DNA of 64,000 nt from Nymphaea colorata (lineage: Eukaryota > Streptophyta > Magnoliopsida > Nymphaeales > Nymphaeaceae), in contig NC_045139.1 in NCBI RefSeq assembly GCF_008831285.2, positions 2,302,704 to 2,366,703 of the forward strand, in the 5' to 3' direction. Position numbers and translations under genes: made by a program. Below are positions 31,328 through 43,725 of this stretch, piece by piece (the first letter of the stretch is position 1; each line of letters opens with the position of its first letter). The notes beneath the pieces are model-generated. The model was not told the origin of the DNA. It saw only the letters and a list, made by a program, of their open reading frames with translations, and made no database searches.

Positions 31328-31784
31328 AGAATTAAACATATCCTAGCTGCTATGGTCAAGCCAGGCCTACTGGAAACAGGGCCAAGCCTGGGTAAAAGCT
31401 CAATTGGTAAACTTTTGACATCTTGAGCATTAAATACATGTCCACCCCACTACTACTACTACTACTACTATGCAGTCAGGGATTGAAGAAAATCTGATTG
31501 AGTTTAACTTTTCCTGAAAGATCGAAGGACTGAATTGTTGGATAAATAATTGGATACAGATGTGGCTGCCGGGCAGTCGTAGTTCCATTCTCATTCCCAA
31601 GGATTATAAGCTTAACATAGTTAGCCTACAAAAGCGGCCCGCCCCGTTTAAAAAAAAAAAACAACAACAACAATCCAAAATTCTTCCTAAATCCGGAGAC
31701 TTGGGTTGCATTAAGGCCTGGGTAAGCAACAGTCCACTTTCAGTTTGATAGAAAGCCCCCACTTTAGCAGTCGGAAATCGAAGC

Positions 31785-32030
31785 GGGGAGGGGCGGAGCT
31801 AGAAATTTTCATGAGTGAGGCTGAATTAAAGTTTTTAAATTTTGTCTGAGGCCGAATATATTTTTGAAATTTTTTATATAAGAAAATGGAATATATTTTT
31901 GAAATTTTTTATATAAGACAATGGAAAGTTTTTAAAATTTACATGTAAATTTAAAAAAAAAAACATTTGACGTGGAGCTGAGGCCCATGGAGGCCCCCTC
32001 TTGGCTTCGCTTCCGGAGGCAGGGGCATGC
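31785..32030 (+). mobile_element. MITE-like repeat, family 1, copy 2 counterpart
   Basis: Counterpart of 24905-25110, starting GGGGCGGAGCTAGAAATT. It carries an internal 35-bp tandem doubling (31856-31890 and 31891-31925) not seen in the copy 1 counterpart. Confidence 0.6.
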
Positions 32031-32502
32031 AATCACACACATCAGCCTTTGATTTGTTGGGAAAGAAAAATATATAAAAGTCATGCTAGTTAAAAATGCC
32101 ATCCAGAAAATAGGAATTAATATAAATACAAATCAAATAAGGGATTTTTCTTTTTTTTTTACATAATATTGACTCATGAGCTGCCGCCTGGTCCTCTCTT
32201 GTGGCCAGACATGTTTACATGCACGTTAAATTCCAAACGGCTGCAGGGATGAGAAATTTAGGGCGGTCGAGGACACTAATACACGTTAAAACGACAAGAA
32301 AAATATTTGCATAAATTAAAATCGAAAATGGTCACTTGTAACATTCTCTTAAAATATCTGACCATTACAGGTCTGTATGACATGCTAATAATAAAATATA
32401 TTCTCAAATTTTTACTTGATTTGATACAGGTCAATGCTGATCAGCCCATACGATGTGTCATTCTACAAGTGTTTGATATGAGATGAAGACTGTTATCTAC
32501 AA

Positions 32503-32962
32503 ATTATAGTCACAAATATCATTTTAGGGCTTTTATCCGTCAAATTCTACTCAGGTGTTTTTGAGCAAAGCTTTTTAAAAAAAAAAAACTCGGGAAAATC
32601 GTTGCAAGCTTTAAAAAATGAAAAAACTTCTAAACATTAGACAAAAATAAAGTAAATGAGAATCTAATAAGAAAACATAAATAGAAAGTTGATGGAAGTG
32701 ACAAAAAGAATGTTTTAATGATGATAAAAATAATGAAATAATAATTTACTTTTAAGTTTTACATTGGGCCAAATGATATTAATGTTGAAAGAAAAAAATA
32801 TAAAAAATAGGTGCAAAAAACATTAAAAAAATTCGATAAAAACACGATAAATGTATTTTTCACGTTTTTTCAAAATATCATGATTTTCTCACTTTTTTGT
32901 TTTTCTCGTTTTTTCGTTGATATCATGATATTTTTTAAAATGTTACCATATTTGTGACACTG
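32503..32962 (+). mobile_element. MITE-like repeat, family 2, copy 2 counterpart
   Basis: Duplicate of 25726-26165, starting ATTATAGTCACAAA and ending near TTTGTGACACTGC. Confidence 0.55.
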
Positions 32963-33734
32963 CTAGAAACAATATTGTTCTTTCCGACTTAAAAACTTCA
33001 ACCTAAAGCAGGTAGAGAAGCACGACAGTCGATTCCATGCAGTCCACAAGAAATGAAACAGATTCCCTCTGCTTTTCTAAAATTCAAGTTTATGGTATAA
33101 CATTTCTTAAAATATTTCAAACTGAATTGCCTGACTGTTCTTTAAGAACTCAGAGACTATGTACTCTCTGAGTTGTGATTTTTAAGATCGTACCTACTAT
33201 GAGCTGTGTGAGTATGTGCAACTACATGTACATAAATATTATATCCTTTCCATGCATCCAATTGAAACATTCTAAGTTTAATATTGACACTTTCAGTGGT
33301 GTTAGGTTGCTTATGCCATCATGAGATTTTGAATCTTGCAGACTTTTAGTCAGTGGAGGGTACCAAGTGATGCCCTTGAACAACTAGGACATTTTAAAGA
33401 TTTTAGCGAGAATATAGAAGGGTCATTTCTAGAAGAAAAACAATTAAATGTCCTTTCACTAACTAGAATTTTAAAAAGAAACGTCAATGGTAGATTCTGC
33501 AAGACTGGTGCAATTCTACTTTAACAAATAGTTCATCTTCTTAAAAGAAATTAAGTTGCCTACATAGTCCATAACGTAAAAAAAAGTCCAGGCTGCATTG
33601 TCGAGTCACGCTCGAGCCTGTTCTATTGAGTTCGATCCGAGTTCCAGTTGAACTCAAGCTCGAGTTTTTTGAGACAGGTAGAGCTCGAGCTGACTCAACT
33701 TAAGCTCGACTCCACTCGTGGGCAGCCCTTGAAA

Positions 33735-33917
33735 ATGGCAGAGGGAAGTGGAACAAGAAGCAATGAATCCATGCACTATAGGAAAGAGAGTAGTGGAAGA
33801 GCATCATTTTTCGATCAATTGGTGCAGTCTGAGATGGAAGTCACCTCCATTGCCAAGAGAGGAAAGAAAAAAAAAAAGAAAGCGTTAGCGGCAAGAATTC
33901 TCTTAGGACCAGGATAA
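33735..33917 (+). CDS. Hypothetical small ORF in duplication copy 2
   Basis: A 60-residue ORF beginning MAEGSGTRSNESMHYRK and ending with a Lys-rich segment and ILLGPG. The counterpart in copy 1 (about 26910-27091) keeps most of the same frame, but indels near its ATG put the start out of frame, and many differences change amino acids. I do not recognise the protein. It may be a fragment of an old gene or chance. Confidence 0.2.
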   Translation: MAEGSGTRSNESMHYRKESSGRASFFDQLVQSEMEVTSIAKRGKKKKKKALAARILLGPG

Positions 33918-34288
33918 AAAAAAAAAAAAAAGAACCCAAGTGCTTCCTTTTCTTCTTGACCTCTCACTTCTTGTCAAGATACAGCGCCCTAATTAATTTC
34001 GCCATATTTGTTAACTTTTTAATTTTTCTACAGAATAATTTCACTTGCCATTCTCATTTGCCACAGTAGTATATATATATATATCGACAGTTTGTAGAGA
34101 GAAATGATGCAAAAGAAGACCAAGAAATTGAGACAAAATCAGACATCCAGACGGCTGACGCATCATTTGGGCTACTAAATAACCCACGAGAAGAAAAAAA
34201 GGCCATGTACTAAGCCAATACTAAAAAGGTTCACAACTTTCACAAAACAAGAAGATTAACCACAAGAGATGACATCACAGGGATTCCA

Positions 34289-34365
34289 TCAAGAGAAGAA
34301 GCCTTGACGGTAGACAGGGCACATGTTGAAATCAAAGAGGCCCCACTCCAGCTTATCTCCCGGAT
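34289..34365 (-). pseudogene. GH17 glucanase C-terminal remnant in duplication copy 2
   Basis: Matches the last ~25 codons of the GH17 pseudogene at 27476-28266 (ends VYRQGFFS, stop at 34289-34291). The rest is lost in copy 2: the sequence jumps from here directly to the segment matching 29342 onward. Confidence 0.75.
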
Positions 34366-34650
34366 ATCTCGTGGTTTCCGTTGTGATTGAGAAACGAGTT
34401 CTTTAAGAATGTAAATAGTTGTCTCTTAGATCATGAATAAGCATTACTTCAGGGGATTTCGTGGCCCTCGAGGTAAGTTGCAGTTGTTTAGTTAAACATA
34501 TAGCAACTTTTGAGTTGTTCATGATACAACGGTCTCTCTTTTCAATTTATCTCCTAATTAAAATATCCCCACTTGATCCACATGTTTCACCATTTTTTGC
34601 TTTTTTAGTTTGCAAAGGCGCCTTTCCATGACTTCTTAAAACCAGCTATA

Positions 34651-35363
34651 CATATATTTCCTATATATAAAAAACAAAAAAGATTAAAGAGAATCCTTCC
34701 AAAGGTGGAAATTAAAAGGCATTTTCGTTAAAAGGCATTTTAAAGTTATAAGTATATGCAAAAAACAGGACTCCCGGGTTTTTTTTCACTTTTTATAAGT
34801 GTACAGTCACAAGGCTTGCCTGGTTATCAACTAGTGCATGCTTTTCGAACGAACGAGCAGTTTGGGCCTGAAAAAGTTAGGAATATTTATTGGCAAGGAT
34901 TGCACAGAAAAAAAAATGTATTTATATAAAGGGAATCATCGTGTGCTAGGGACGGTTTGATTGAGTATCTTTGTAAAATTGATCTTTCTCATGGGAAACA
35001 GCAGATATAAATACATGTCCTCTTTATGGAACACAAAGGTCGAGGTAGTGTACGTATTAGATAAGCATTTTAGTAAGACTTCCAAAATTAACCAACTGGT
35101 CAAACTTTTTCCTCCCTAAATTTTATATGTATACACACATATAAATACAAATATATATATATATATATATATATTATGCAAATATGAAAATTTTTAAATC
35201 AAATGTCGGTTCAAGTGACAAACATTATGTTCACCACTAAGATGCTTAATGTAAAAAAGAAAACAATTTTCTTTTCGACATAGAGAGAAAGAAGGAGAGA
35301 AAGCTCATAAAATGAAAATACATAACAAAATTTGAAAACAAGAGGTTTCTTAGATATAATAAC

Positions 35364-35404
<41 letters not shown>

Positions 35405-36002
35405 CAACAACCCAATATACATAATAAGAGGGGTGGGAAGAGAGTAGATAGGGGAAACGGCAGAAAAAAAAAAAATAGACCATTTCTTGATCTGAGAGAA
35501 AGACTTGTAAAGCTAGATTCAAGTTTTGCTCCGTCACTTAGGCTTTAATCTTTCATGGTGGGTATCTAAGGCTAGTCCCCTATATGTATTTATTGAAGGG
35601 CCCAGATCTTTAAAAGTATAAAATTTAGTCATTATATTGTACTGCCCCCACAGTACTTCTAGCTCTATAACCTAATAAGAGGGGAAACATGAACAATGTG
35701 ACGTATATATAAAACTTTGGATCAAGTCCTACACCTACCATAAATGTTCCTTGAATTTTTCTATAAAGTTGTGATGGTAAGGGTTGGTGATCGAGCCTCG
35801 CCTACAATTTTTCCTTTTCTAAAAGGTACCTTGTTTAAAAAACACACACACACCGACATCGTCCACCTGCTTCTTCCCGTTCAAGAAGTCCATTTGTCCC
35901 TTTGGTTCCGAAACTGCCTAATGAATCAAGACAAACGTTTGATTGGAACCAGTGGGACAGGTTTCTGTCAGGGGTGGTACCAAGGTAGAGTCTGCATGAG
36001 CC
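34651..36002. other. AT-rich intergenic DNA with microsatellites
   Basis: (AT)n at 35150-35174 and a longer (TA)n at 35366-35403. No gene seen. Confidence 0.6.
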
Positions 36003-36165
36003 CGGACTCCACCTCATTTTCTTTTTAAATTTACATATAAATTTTAAAAAATTTCACTTGTTTTATAAAAACTTTGAAAAATGATACTTCGGCCTTAGTC
36101 AAAATTTAAAAACTTTAATTTAGTTCTCATGAAAAATTTCTGGTTCCGCTCCTATTTTTGTGTGT
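36003..36165 (-). mobile_element. MITE-like repeat, family 1, inverted copy
   Basis: The reverse complement matches 31785-32030: GGAGCGGAACCAGAAATT at one end, an AT-rich core, and a short GC-containing other end near 35975-36005. Confidence 0.6.
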
Positions 36166-39100
36166 CCCTTTTCCTTTGACCAGCCGCTGAAACCTGTCCG
36201 AGTACTTCCATTCCATGAGTTTGAACGCAACACATGATGAAGCAGATACGGTGAACGGTTTCACGAAATGTTTCACCTGTTCTTTTGTCCATTGTTTGAT
36301 TTCGTCTGTTGGGTCTCACAGTTGGGACAGGAACATCAAAACTGGTTTCATGATCGAGATAGGGGTTACACTGCTCGATCCAATAAGTTCGATTACTTTT
36401 GCTTCCAATCACGGCAGAAATCCAACTTGACATAATCAAAACTAGAAGAACAAGCATACTAATATACAAACCTATGGTGCACTTCACTCATTTAGATGAA
36501 CAATATTTAAACACATCCCTTTTGTTCTCTTTGCTTTTTTTGCCAACCAAATATGAGATTCTCTTCTTCTTTTTGCCCACTCATTCATTTAGTAAAGTAA
36601 AGCAGATCTTCCATACTAAAACAAACCTCAAGGAGGACAGCTGCTAAGGGATATTTTAATCAATTCTATTTCATGATGGCTCATAAAGTTAATTACTAGC
36701 TAGCTGCTGGACTCCTGTCCTTGAAGCTTTCTTCAATAAGAAAACTTCAATAATTAAAACTTTTGAACAATAATCTAAGCATAAATCTTATCCTAAAGGA
36801 GGTGCGCCCCATCCCAAAATGGGACACCTGGAATATTTTCTGCCATTAAAAAAACTACACTTGGAGACAACCCACTATCGGTTTCATGTGGCCTTACAGT
36901 GGAGGAAAAAAACTAAAGGAAAATTTCCACTCTGGGGTCCACATTTTTGTCCTTAATTCCAAAAGCAGGCTTTATATTTCTGAAAATTATTCGTGCCTGA
37001 CATATTTTTCTTAAAAAATGCCAACAAGAGGCACCATATTGATGATCATGATCAGGGAGTTGAGATATATTCACCATCTTCACAACCAAGAAAGGGTGTG
37101 ACAAACAGAAGCAGTTAGAATATTCTACTTGTTGGGTGGATTAAATTATTCAGAAGTTAGGTGAACTCAGTGGATTTGGTTTTGCATTATTCAAGTCTGC
37201 AGGTCTAGATGGTGTTATAAGTACAATTTAGTTAGCTTGCTTTAGGGAGGTTGAAAGGTTGCTTTCTCTCTCTGTTTAATGATATTGTTTGGAACAAGAG
37301 TTGTTAGATTCATAGGGACAGGGAAATGTAGCTAGTAATTGTTTTTGCTTGGTGATTTCTAGAAAGAAGGACACGTTCTTTATGATTCAAGGTAAAATGT
37401 GAGACTGCAAATGGAAGTTTTCCGTAGCTAAAAGACAGTGGTTTTTTGCCATTGAGATTTGTTAAAAATCTTGCAGAATTTGATGCTCTAGAATCTCAGA
37501 TACATTAATTATATATTAATGAAAAGCTGTTTGGCAACTTTGGCACTTCACTTTTACCTGTTTGGTTGGTCGTTTGTGCACCACCCGATAGCAGAGAGGC
37601 CTCAGCTAGGCTATTTATGGCCAAGGCAGAATATTCGACCTCTCTCTACCATCTTTCATCCAACCTTCTGATCTCTCTCTTTCTCTCCCTCTCTTTCTTC
37701 TGCTCATCAAAGAGATGGCAGACTCTTGGGAGTGTTCATTACATGGGTCATGAAAGGCATGGAGTTTGGGAGAGAGAGACTCCTTTATCTGTCTCTCTCT
37801 TCTCCAAATCTGCTATTAGTCTGTCTTGATCTGCCAAAGGTTTCGCTCTCATCTTTCTGATGCAGATCGAGGGGAGTCTTTGGTGGGAATGAAGCAGACC
37901 GGCAAGTCAAAAACGGGCATGGGGGACTTACTAATGGTCTTCTCCAGTTTCCACTGCTATTAGATTAGGACCAAGAACTGCAAGAAATAAGGAAGCACTG
38001 ACGATCAAGCGTCGGAAATGATCGATGCATCTTTCTGAAGTCTTGTGTTGGTGATTTGCTTCAGATTTGTTGGGGAAAGATGGCTTGTGGGATTTGCTTG
38101 GCAGCAAAGTAAGTGAAGAGCCTTTTGTTTGCTCTTCAGATGTTGTCCTCAAACATGTAAAAGAAGTTTGCTTCCACTTCTTATGTAGCTCTTAATCTCT
38201 CTGTTTTCTTTTTCTTTTCACCGTTCTGCTGTATCATTTGGTTTGCTGTTCTTGTAACCACTACCAATTTCCTCACTACAAATCTTCAGGAGATCTAAAT
38301 CACGCACAAAGAAGCACATGCAGTAGTATTCTCCGGCTACATGCCCATCAACCAGAAAAGTAAAAAAAAAAAAAATTGATCTTCTGCAGAAAGATAGGCA
38401 TCTCACCGTGTTCTGTTTAGAGGTAGAGGGAATCTGTATGATGATTATTTTGGTTGGTTGTGGAGTTGTTAAGTGATGCGATGTGATGTGTAATTGGTAG
38501 AAGACAAGTGTCCACCAATCATACAATGTGGAAACCGAAAAGGACGCTTCTTAAATACATCCATTTAATGGCTCCTTTCTTTTGGTGGCTGCCCCTAAGA
38601 TGTGGAAGGCAACTGGCCAGGAAGGTAACTAAATAGAAAAGGAGTCTGTATAATCAAAACTCATGGTCGTTTTCATGATTTAGTATGTTATTTTTGTTGA
38701 TCGTGTAAAAGGTTTTGAAGCATGTTTTATGAATACTTGAGAATGTTTTATGAATACTTAAGAAATGGTTACATAAGAAGATACAACCTCATGAAAAATT
38801 AATCACTCACATAATAGTGGAAGATTCGTTTTCATGTCCTCTAATTGATGAAAGTAAGTATTGTTTAAATCGAAGATGAAAACATGTCTTCCTATCTTCT
38901 GCGGCAGATAAGAAGCACAGTCCTTTCACGCACCTAGATATAAAGGAAAGATGTCTCTCGAGCTATGCTGTCATGATCTTAAAGAAAAATGCTAAACTTT
39001 TTTACTTTATCCAGTTAAGATCAGTAAATTCTTAAAACTATGGATGTTACCATGGTTAGTTTATTAAAAGAAAGGTCTCTACTTGAAAATTAGAGTGCCG

Positions 39101-39289
39101 GACCTGGTAGTACTATCTCATAATATTTCCTTAAAATATATTAATGAATTATATATAGCTAGATTTATCATTTGATCTACCGAGTTTGTTGAGATTAGGA
39201 CTCATAGTGAAGTTATGTGTGTAGATGATTGTGGCATGAGGTCTATGAACTCTCTCTCTAAAAGAAAGGATCTCAAAAGCACTTATATA
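36166..39289. other. Intergenic DNA without recognised gene
   Basis: 37630-37830 is CT/GA-rich and holds a low-complexity imperfect hairpin (about 37760-37808, with GAGAGAGA arms). 37840-38200 is less AT-rich than its surroundings and could be part of an unannotated transcript, but no ORF or known RNA could be supported. Confidence 0.5.
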
Positions 39290-40030
39290 CAGGGGCGGAG
39301 GGAGGGGGGGGCGCTTGGGTCATGGCTCCGGTGAGCGTAGATTTTTTTTATATTGAAAAAATCTATTTTTTTAGTTTGGCCCGACCTGGTTCTTTTTTGC
39401 CCGACCTGTCGCTCATCTTGAACCGACCTACGATGACTCGCCCTTGAAAAAAATCATGGTTCCACCCCTACTTATATATACAGTCTTTGAATCTGCATGT
39501 CAACATTCATGCCAACATTCATAAACTTAGAATTTTGAACCAATAGTTGAACGCTCAATTTGTTTAAATTTTCATTGCCCAAGGTATAATGTCAGACATT
39601 TCTTTTATTTCAATTTGGTTGGCAACCAGTAGAAAAGTGAAAAGTGCAAAAGGTGACTAAAACCAGGGTCGCTCCAATGGACGGTCCTTATATTTTCAAT
39701 TTTTGTTACTCCTCTTCTATCTTTCCCTCTCCACCTGCAGCTCACCGGAACTTGGCCAAGCTAAGTCATGGGATATCTGGGTTTAGCTCGATACGGGGCA
39801 TTGATACGTTTTGGATCGGGTCAGAGTTAAATCCAATCCAAACAAAAAAACTCGATTTTAAGTTAGGTCGATCTTTTTTCCTTTCTTTTCTTTGGGGTTA
39901 ATGGTGATATTGATAAACAATGTTTTGTTTGTGACTTTAAAAGCGAATTATTATTTTTTTAATTTATAATTTTTGAAAATATTATATTTATCGTATAGGA
40001 AGAGAGAGCCCTGGTAGTTCTCTCCCATCT
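39290..40030. other. Intergenic DNA with a GGGGCGGAGG-headed repeat
   Basis: 39290-39475 begins GGGGCGGAGGGAGGGG and ends GGTTCCACCCCTA, with an AT-rich core, so it resembles the family 1 ends without clear core similarity. No gene seen. Confidence 0.4.
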
Positions 40031-40198
40031 TGTTGTTAGAGCCTTTGGGCCTGCTGGTGACGGCGAAGAAGGTGTTGTTAGAGCCTTTGGGCCTGCTGGT
40101 GACGGCGAAGAAGGTGTTGTTAGAGCCTTTGGGCCTGCTGGTGACGGCGAAGAAGGTGTTGTTAGAGCCTTTGGGCCTGCTGGTGACGGCGAAGAAGG
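40031..40198 (+). repeat. Perfect 42-bp minisatellite, four units
   Basis: Four identical 42-bp units starting at 40031, 40073, 40115 and 40157. The unit begins TGTTGTTAGAGCC and ends GCGAAGAAGG. As 42 is a multiple of three, both strands stay open, giving repetitive 14-residue peptides. No spacers, so it is not a CRISPR. No evidence of expression. Confidence 0.97.
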
Positions 40199-40279
40199 AG
40201 TTGGAGGAAGAAGAGGAGAGGGCGGAAGAACTAACCAGACAGAGCGAGTAATGTCACATGATGTAGTCATTATTTAATT

Positions 40280-40313
40280 TATATATATAAATAAATAAAT
40301 AAATAAATAAATA
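40280..40313. repeat. (AAAT)n microsatellite
   Basis: Run of AAAT units just after the minisatellite. Confidence 0.85.
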
Positions 40314-40572
40314 ATGACAAAATATTGCCAAACGGTTAAAAATTTTAAACATATTGCTAAAACTATCAAAATTCATTGCTAAAAATGTCATAAACAATAA
40401 CTACACTACAAACCGTCGCTAGTATACTTGTGACTAAGGACTTTTTGTAGCGGTTTTAAACTTGTCAACCATCCGGCCCAACGACAATTCGAATACCTTG
40501 AGACAGCCGGACTTTCATCCACCTGCAGTTGGGTTTCAAGCAGAAATTTTAAACATGAGCTCAAGATTCAAT

Positions 40573-40870
40573 ATTTCAATTATAGTCACAGATAAAGTTT
40601 TAGAGTTTTAAAATGTCAAGTTTTTATCAGTGAGCTTGAAATAAACAAAAAAGATATAGCAAATTTTTAAAAATCTTAAAAATAAAGTAAACATAAGAAA
40701 CTAATAATACACATAAAAAAAACAAGTAAATTTACAACAAATAAAAATAGAAAATAAAAAGAAAACTGTTTAACATTAAAAAAATAAAACATAAAAAAGT
40801 GAAAAGAACGTGAAAAAATGTGTTTTCTGTATATTTAACTTGTTTTTTTCACCTTTTTTTTTTAAAAAAA
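40573..40870 (+). mobile_element. MITE-like repeat, family 2, diverged copy
   Basis: Begins AATTATAGTCACAGATAAAG and shares the A-rich core order with 25726-26165. The right end is less clear. Confidence 0.4.
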
Positions 40871-41822
40871 AGGGGCCCCATTCAAACGGGAAGGCTGAGG
40901 GCCTGTGTTCAAGAGGGGCAGTGAGTTGCAGGCAAAGTGACACACAATAAAATTCATGTTTTGTGATTGGTATTTCAAGAAAATTTTATTCATTCATGGT
41001 GCCTCTTAAAAATTTTAAATTTATTTGTAATGCAAATTAAAACTGTAAATAATTTATTACTGGTGCCTGTTTAAATTTTCCTGCCTGTCATACGTGGGTG
41101 GTGTTTAGGCCTCTGGAGGTGAAGTTGGCTTCCTTTGTCTTATCAACTCGGGTGAAGCTGGACTATCTCTCTCCTAACTAGTGCACAAAGGCACCGGAGC
41201 CTCTCTTCCTAAACTTTGTCTCAGGTGCCTGTCTGCCTGTTCTTCCTTATTTTCTTCTGCCTACCAATCTATGGTCTTCCGTGTGGGGAAATTTTTTGAA
41301 AGTCCCTCTGACAACATTCTCGTTGTCGTTATGGGAGTGACGTTTTCAACTGCAGGGGAGGAGTTTTCATGGTCTCCTTGTTACGGCTGGTCTCTCTACC
41401 TTATTCTGGCGCATCGTCACCTTGCACTTAATTTGTTTGTTGAAATGCCTTTTAGAATAGAATTTTTTGTCCATGGCTCTTCGTGGATGGTATTAACAAA
41501 AGGTGGCGCACCGTGTCCACATTCATCGCTTGTCAAACAACCGCGGTGTTAAGTCCAACGGTCAACTGTTCTTGATGAATAGTCACGCACCTTGGTCCTA
41601 ACATTGCATCCTTCTTCCCTTTGATCAACAGTATTTTGAGAGTAGTGCTCAATCATCTATTCAATTGAAGTGGTATATTTGATTTGTTTTCTTTTTCTTA
41701 CAAACTGATAGCAAAGTCCAAGTTGTATGTTTTTTGTATATTTGTAGCGCATTTTCTTTTTCTGTGCGTGTAATACTTGATCTTGCTCTGGTTTTTATTT
41801 TTTCTTGTTTGCTTATCAGACG
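40871..41822 (+). promoter_or_regulatory. Upstream region of DPH7
   Basis: No other gene supported. The three bases before the DPH7 ATG are preceded by TTGTTTGCTTATCAG, a good 3' splice site (AG at 41819-41820). This suggests a 5'-UTR intron and places the promoter further left. Confidence 0.45.
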
Positions 41823-43725
41823 ATGGATGTGGCGGAGTACCGTTTAGATGGAAATGCTGATGCAGTTGAATTCTGCCCATATGATTCATTTCATGACATA
41901 TTGGCTGCTGCAACATACACATTGCAAGAGGGTGATGAACCATGTCGAATTGGGGGAATATCAGTTTTCTCTGTCATGCAAGGATCAGGACTCAAACTGC
42001 TTCAACACATTGAAACAACTGGTATATTTGATATAAAATGGAATCCTTGTCTAGGACATAAACTACTTGCCGAAGCGAACTCTGGTGGCTTTCTGAGGCT
42101 TCATGAACTGAACTGCAACCATGGCACAGCTGAAGACACAGGTAGATTTCTTACTTAAGGACAAGTGCTAATAAATGGCGCTAGATATTGTCCAAAGTAT
42201 GATAGTATAATGAGCATCAAACACAGTTTTATTTGCATTAGATGCCCGGATATGTGAAGCACGTAGTGCTTAGCAAGCTCCTCGACTAGTAAACGCATGG
42301 ATTTTCCACATTGACTCGAGCACTGTGTCCTCTTGTATCGAAGTCACATTCTGAAATTCATAAAAGCTGCAGAATCCCTGTGTCTGGACAAGCATCCATG
42401 TGTCGTATCTTTTGAGAGGAATATGTTTGAACTTTTAGAGTGGTGGTCAAAGTGTGAAGATACTAGCTAAATTATGTGTTCTACTTGAGTCTTTTTTCCT
42501 TTTCTTCATTTTTACTAGAAAATACTCATCATTTTATCCAGGATTCATAAGAAAGGAACAACTTCACTTTCAGTAACAACAAAGCACCGCTGTCATTTTG
42601 GAAGAGAAAGCAAGATTCTAGTCCTTTGGAAGTATGATTGCTGCAAAACTTTTGGAAACACACATACCCAAACTTTGAAAGCAAACCTCCCAAGAAGCAC
42701 ACCTCTGATGTTTTGAGGAGGATCAACAATTCTGTTGTGTAACTCCTCGTGTTCAAGTTCACGTAGACATTTGGACACACATGTGGGATCTATCATAGAT
42801 AAGTATAGCGAACATACAGTTGGATGTCAATATTGTAAATCAAACTCTAGATCTATCTGAAAACGGAAAATAGTTTTATAAATATTAATCATCATATTTT
42901 TATCACTCCAAGATTAAGGTTTGTTGATACGTCTTTTTCGGATACTGATGCTGAGAAATACATACTGAAAAGGTGTTTCGTCCGTTCCTCTGTTCTTTGG
43001 TTGCATCTGCAGGTGAGGTTCTGAAGGAGGTTGTTAAGGAGGATGTTAGTTCTTCAATGTGTTTATGCCTGGATTGGAACTTGTCGTCTTCATCCATAGC
43101 AGTTGGACTTTCTGATGGTTCAGTTTCCATTGTCACCATTTCAGAAGCCCAGCTTGAAATAACACAACATTGGCAAGCTCATGATTTTGAAGTTTGGGCT
43201 TCTGCCTTTGATGTGCACCACCACCAATTGTTGTATACTGGTGCCGATGATTGCAAATTCAGTTGCTGGGACTTACGAGAGTGTACATCAGCAATGATAT
43301 TTCAGAACAGCAAGGCGCACAAGATGGGAGTGTGCTGCATACAAAAGAATCCCATGAATACTAATTTACTGCTTACTGGAAGCTATGATGAATCACTTAG
43401 GTTATGGGACATGCGGGCAACTTCTAGGCCAATATTGGAACAACAAATTTCATTGGGGGGTGGAGTTTGGAAATTTAAGCATCATCCTAGCATACCTGGG
43501 CTAGTGCTGGCAGCTTGCATGCACAATGGATTTGCCATTGTTAGGATAAAGGAAGATGGCATGGAACTGCTAGAGAATTACCAGAAACATGAGTCATTAG
43601 CGTATGGCGCAGACTGGCATCACGGGAAAGTTCAATTGAAAGGTGAGACTGGTGCAGGTTCTCTGGTGGCTACTTGTTCATTCTATGATCGTCAACTCCG
43701 TTTGTGGCTGCCAAATGTTTTGTGA
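41823..43725 (+). CDS. DPH7: Diphthine methyl ester hydrolase (DPH7-type WD40 protein)
   Basis: Cytosolic WD-repeat enzyme that removes the methyl ester from methylated diphthine on translation elongation factor 2, between the DPH5 and DPH6 steps of diphthamide synthesis. Exons 41823-42141 and 43013-43725 join in phase 1 (GGT Gly) to 343 residues, close to the plant family length. The start MDVAEYRLDGNADAVEFCP is very characteristic of plant DPH7. WD blades include FDIKWNP, LSDGSVSIVTI, LLYTGADDCKFSCWDLRE, LLTGSYDESLRLWDMRA, a GGGVWKFKHHP stretch and the last CSFYDRQLRLW before the stop. No breaks. Donor GTAGAT at 42142, acceptor TCTGCAG at 43012. Name assigned from sequence recognition. Confidence 0.92.
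42142..43012 (+). other. DPH7 intron
   Basis: An 871-bp phase-1 intron. No other feature seen. Confidence 0.85.

Larger units (their letters stand above)
29630..34650 (+). repeat. Tandem segmental duplication, copy 2
   Basis: Second copy, directly abutting the first: the end of copy 1 (CCAGCTATATCACAA near 29625-29640) runs into the beginning of copy 2. It is about 5.0 kb against 7.4 kb for copy 1 without the copia. It lacks the copia and most of the GH17 pseudogene, but has its own MITE-like insertion (31023-31327) and a non-matching piece at 30035-30400. Confidence 0.85.

Noticed and set aside
37140-37400. Possible LINE reverse transcriptase remnant (KSAGLDGV-like words)
   Set aside because: Only a few words fit, in different frames; too weak to call.
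37640-38220. Possible microRNA precursor in a CT-rich leader-like region (partial likeness to miR166* and miR399)
   Set aside because: Only 9-11 base matches; the hairpin arms are low-complexity GA/CT.
40031-40198. CRISPR-like array
   Set aside because: Units are directly adjacent with no spacers, and the genome is a plant.
39959-40270. Proline-rich minus-strand ORF and a plus-strand Leu-rich ORF
   Set aside because: Produced by the 42-bp repeat; both strands are open only because the unit is a multiple of three.
41181-41552. 123-codon ORF upstream of DPH7
   Set aside because: No domain, and it lies where a 5'-UTR intron or promoter is expected.
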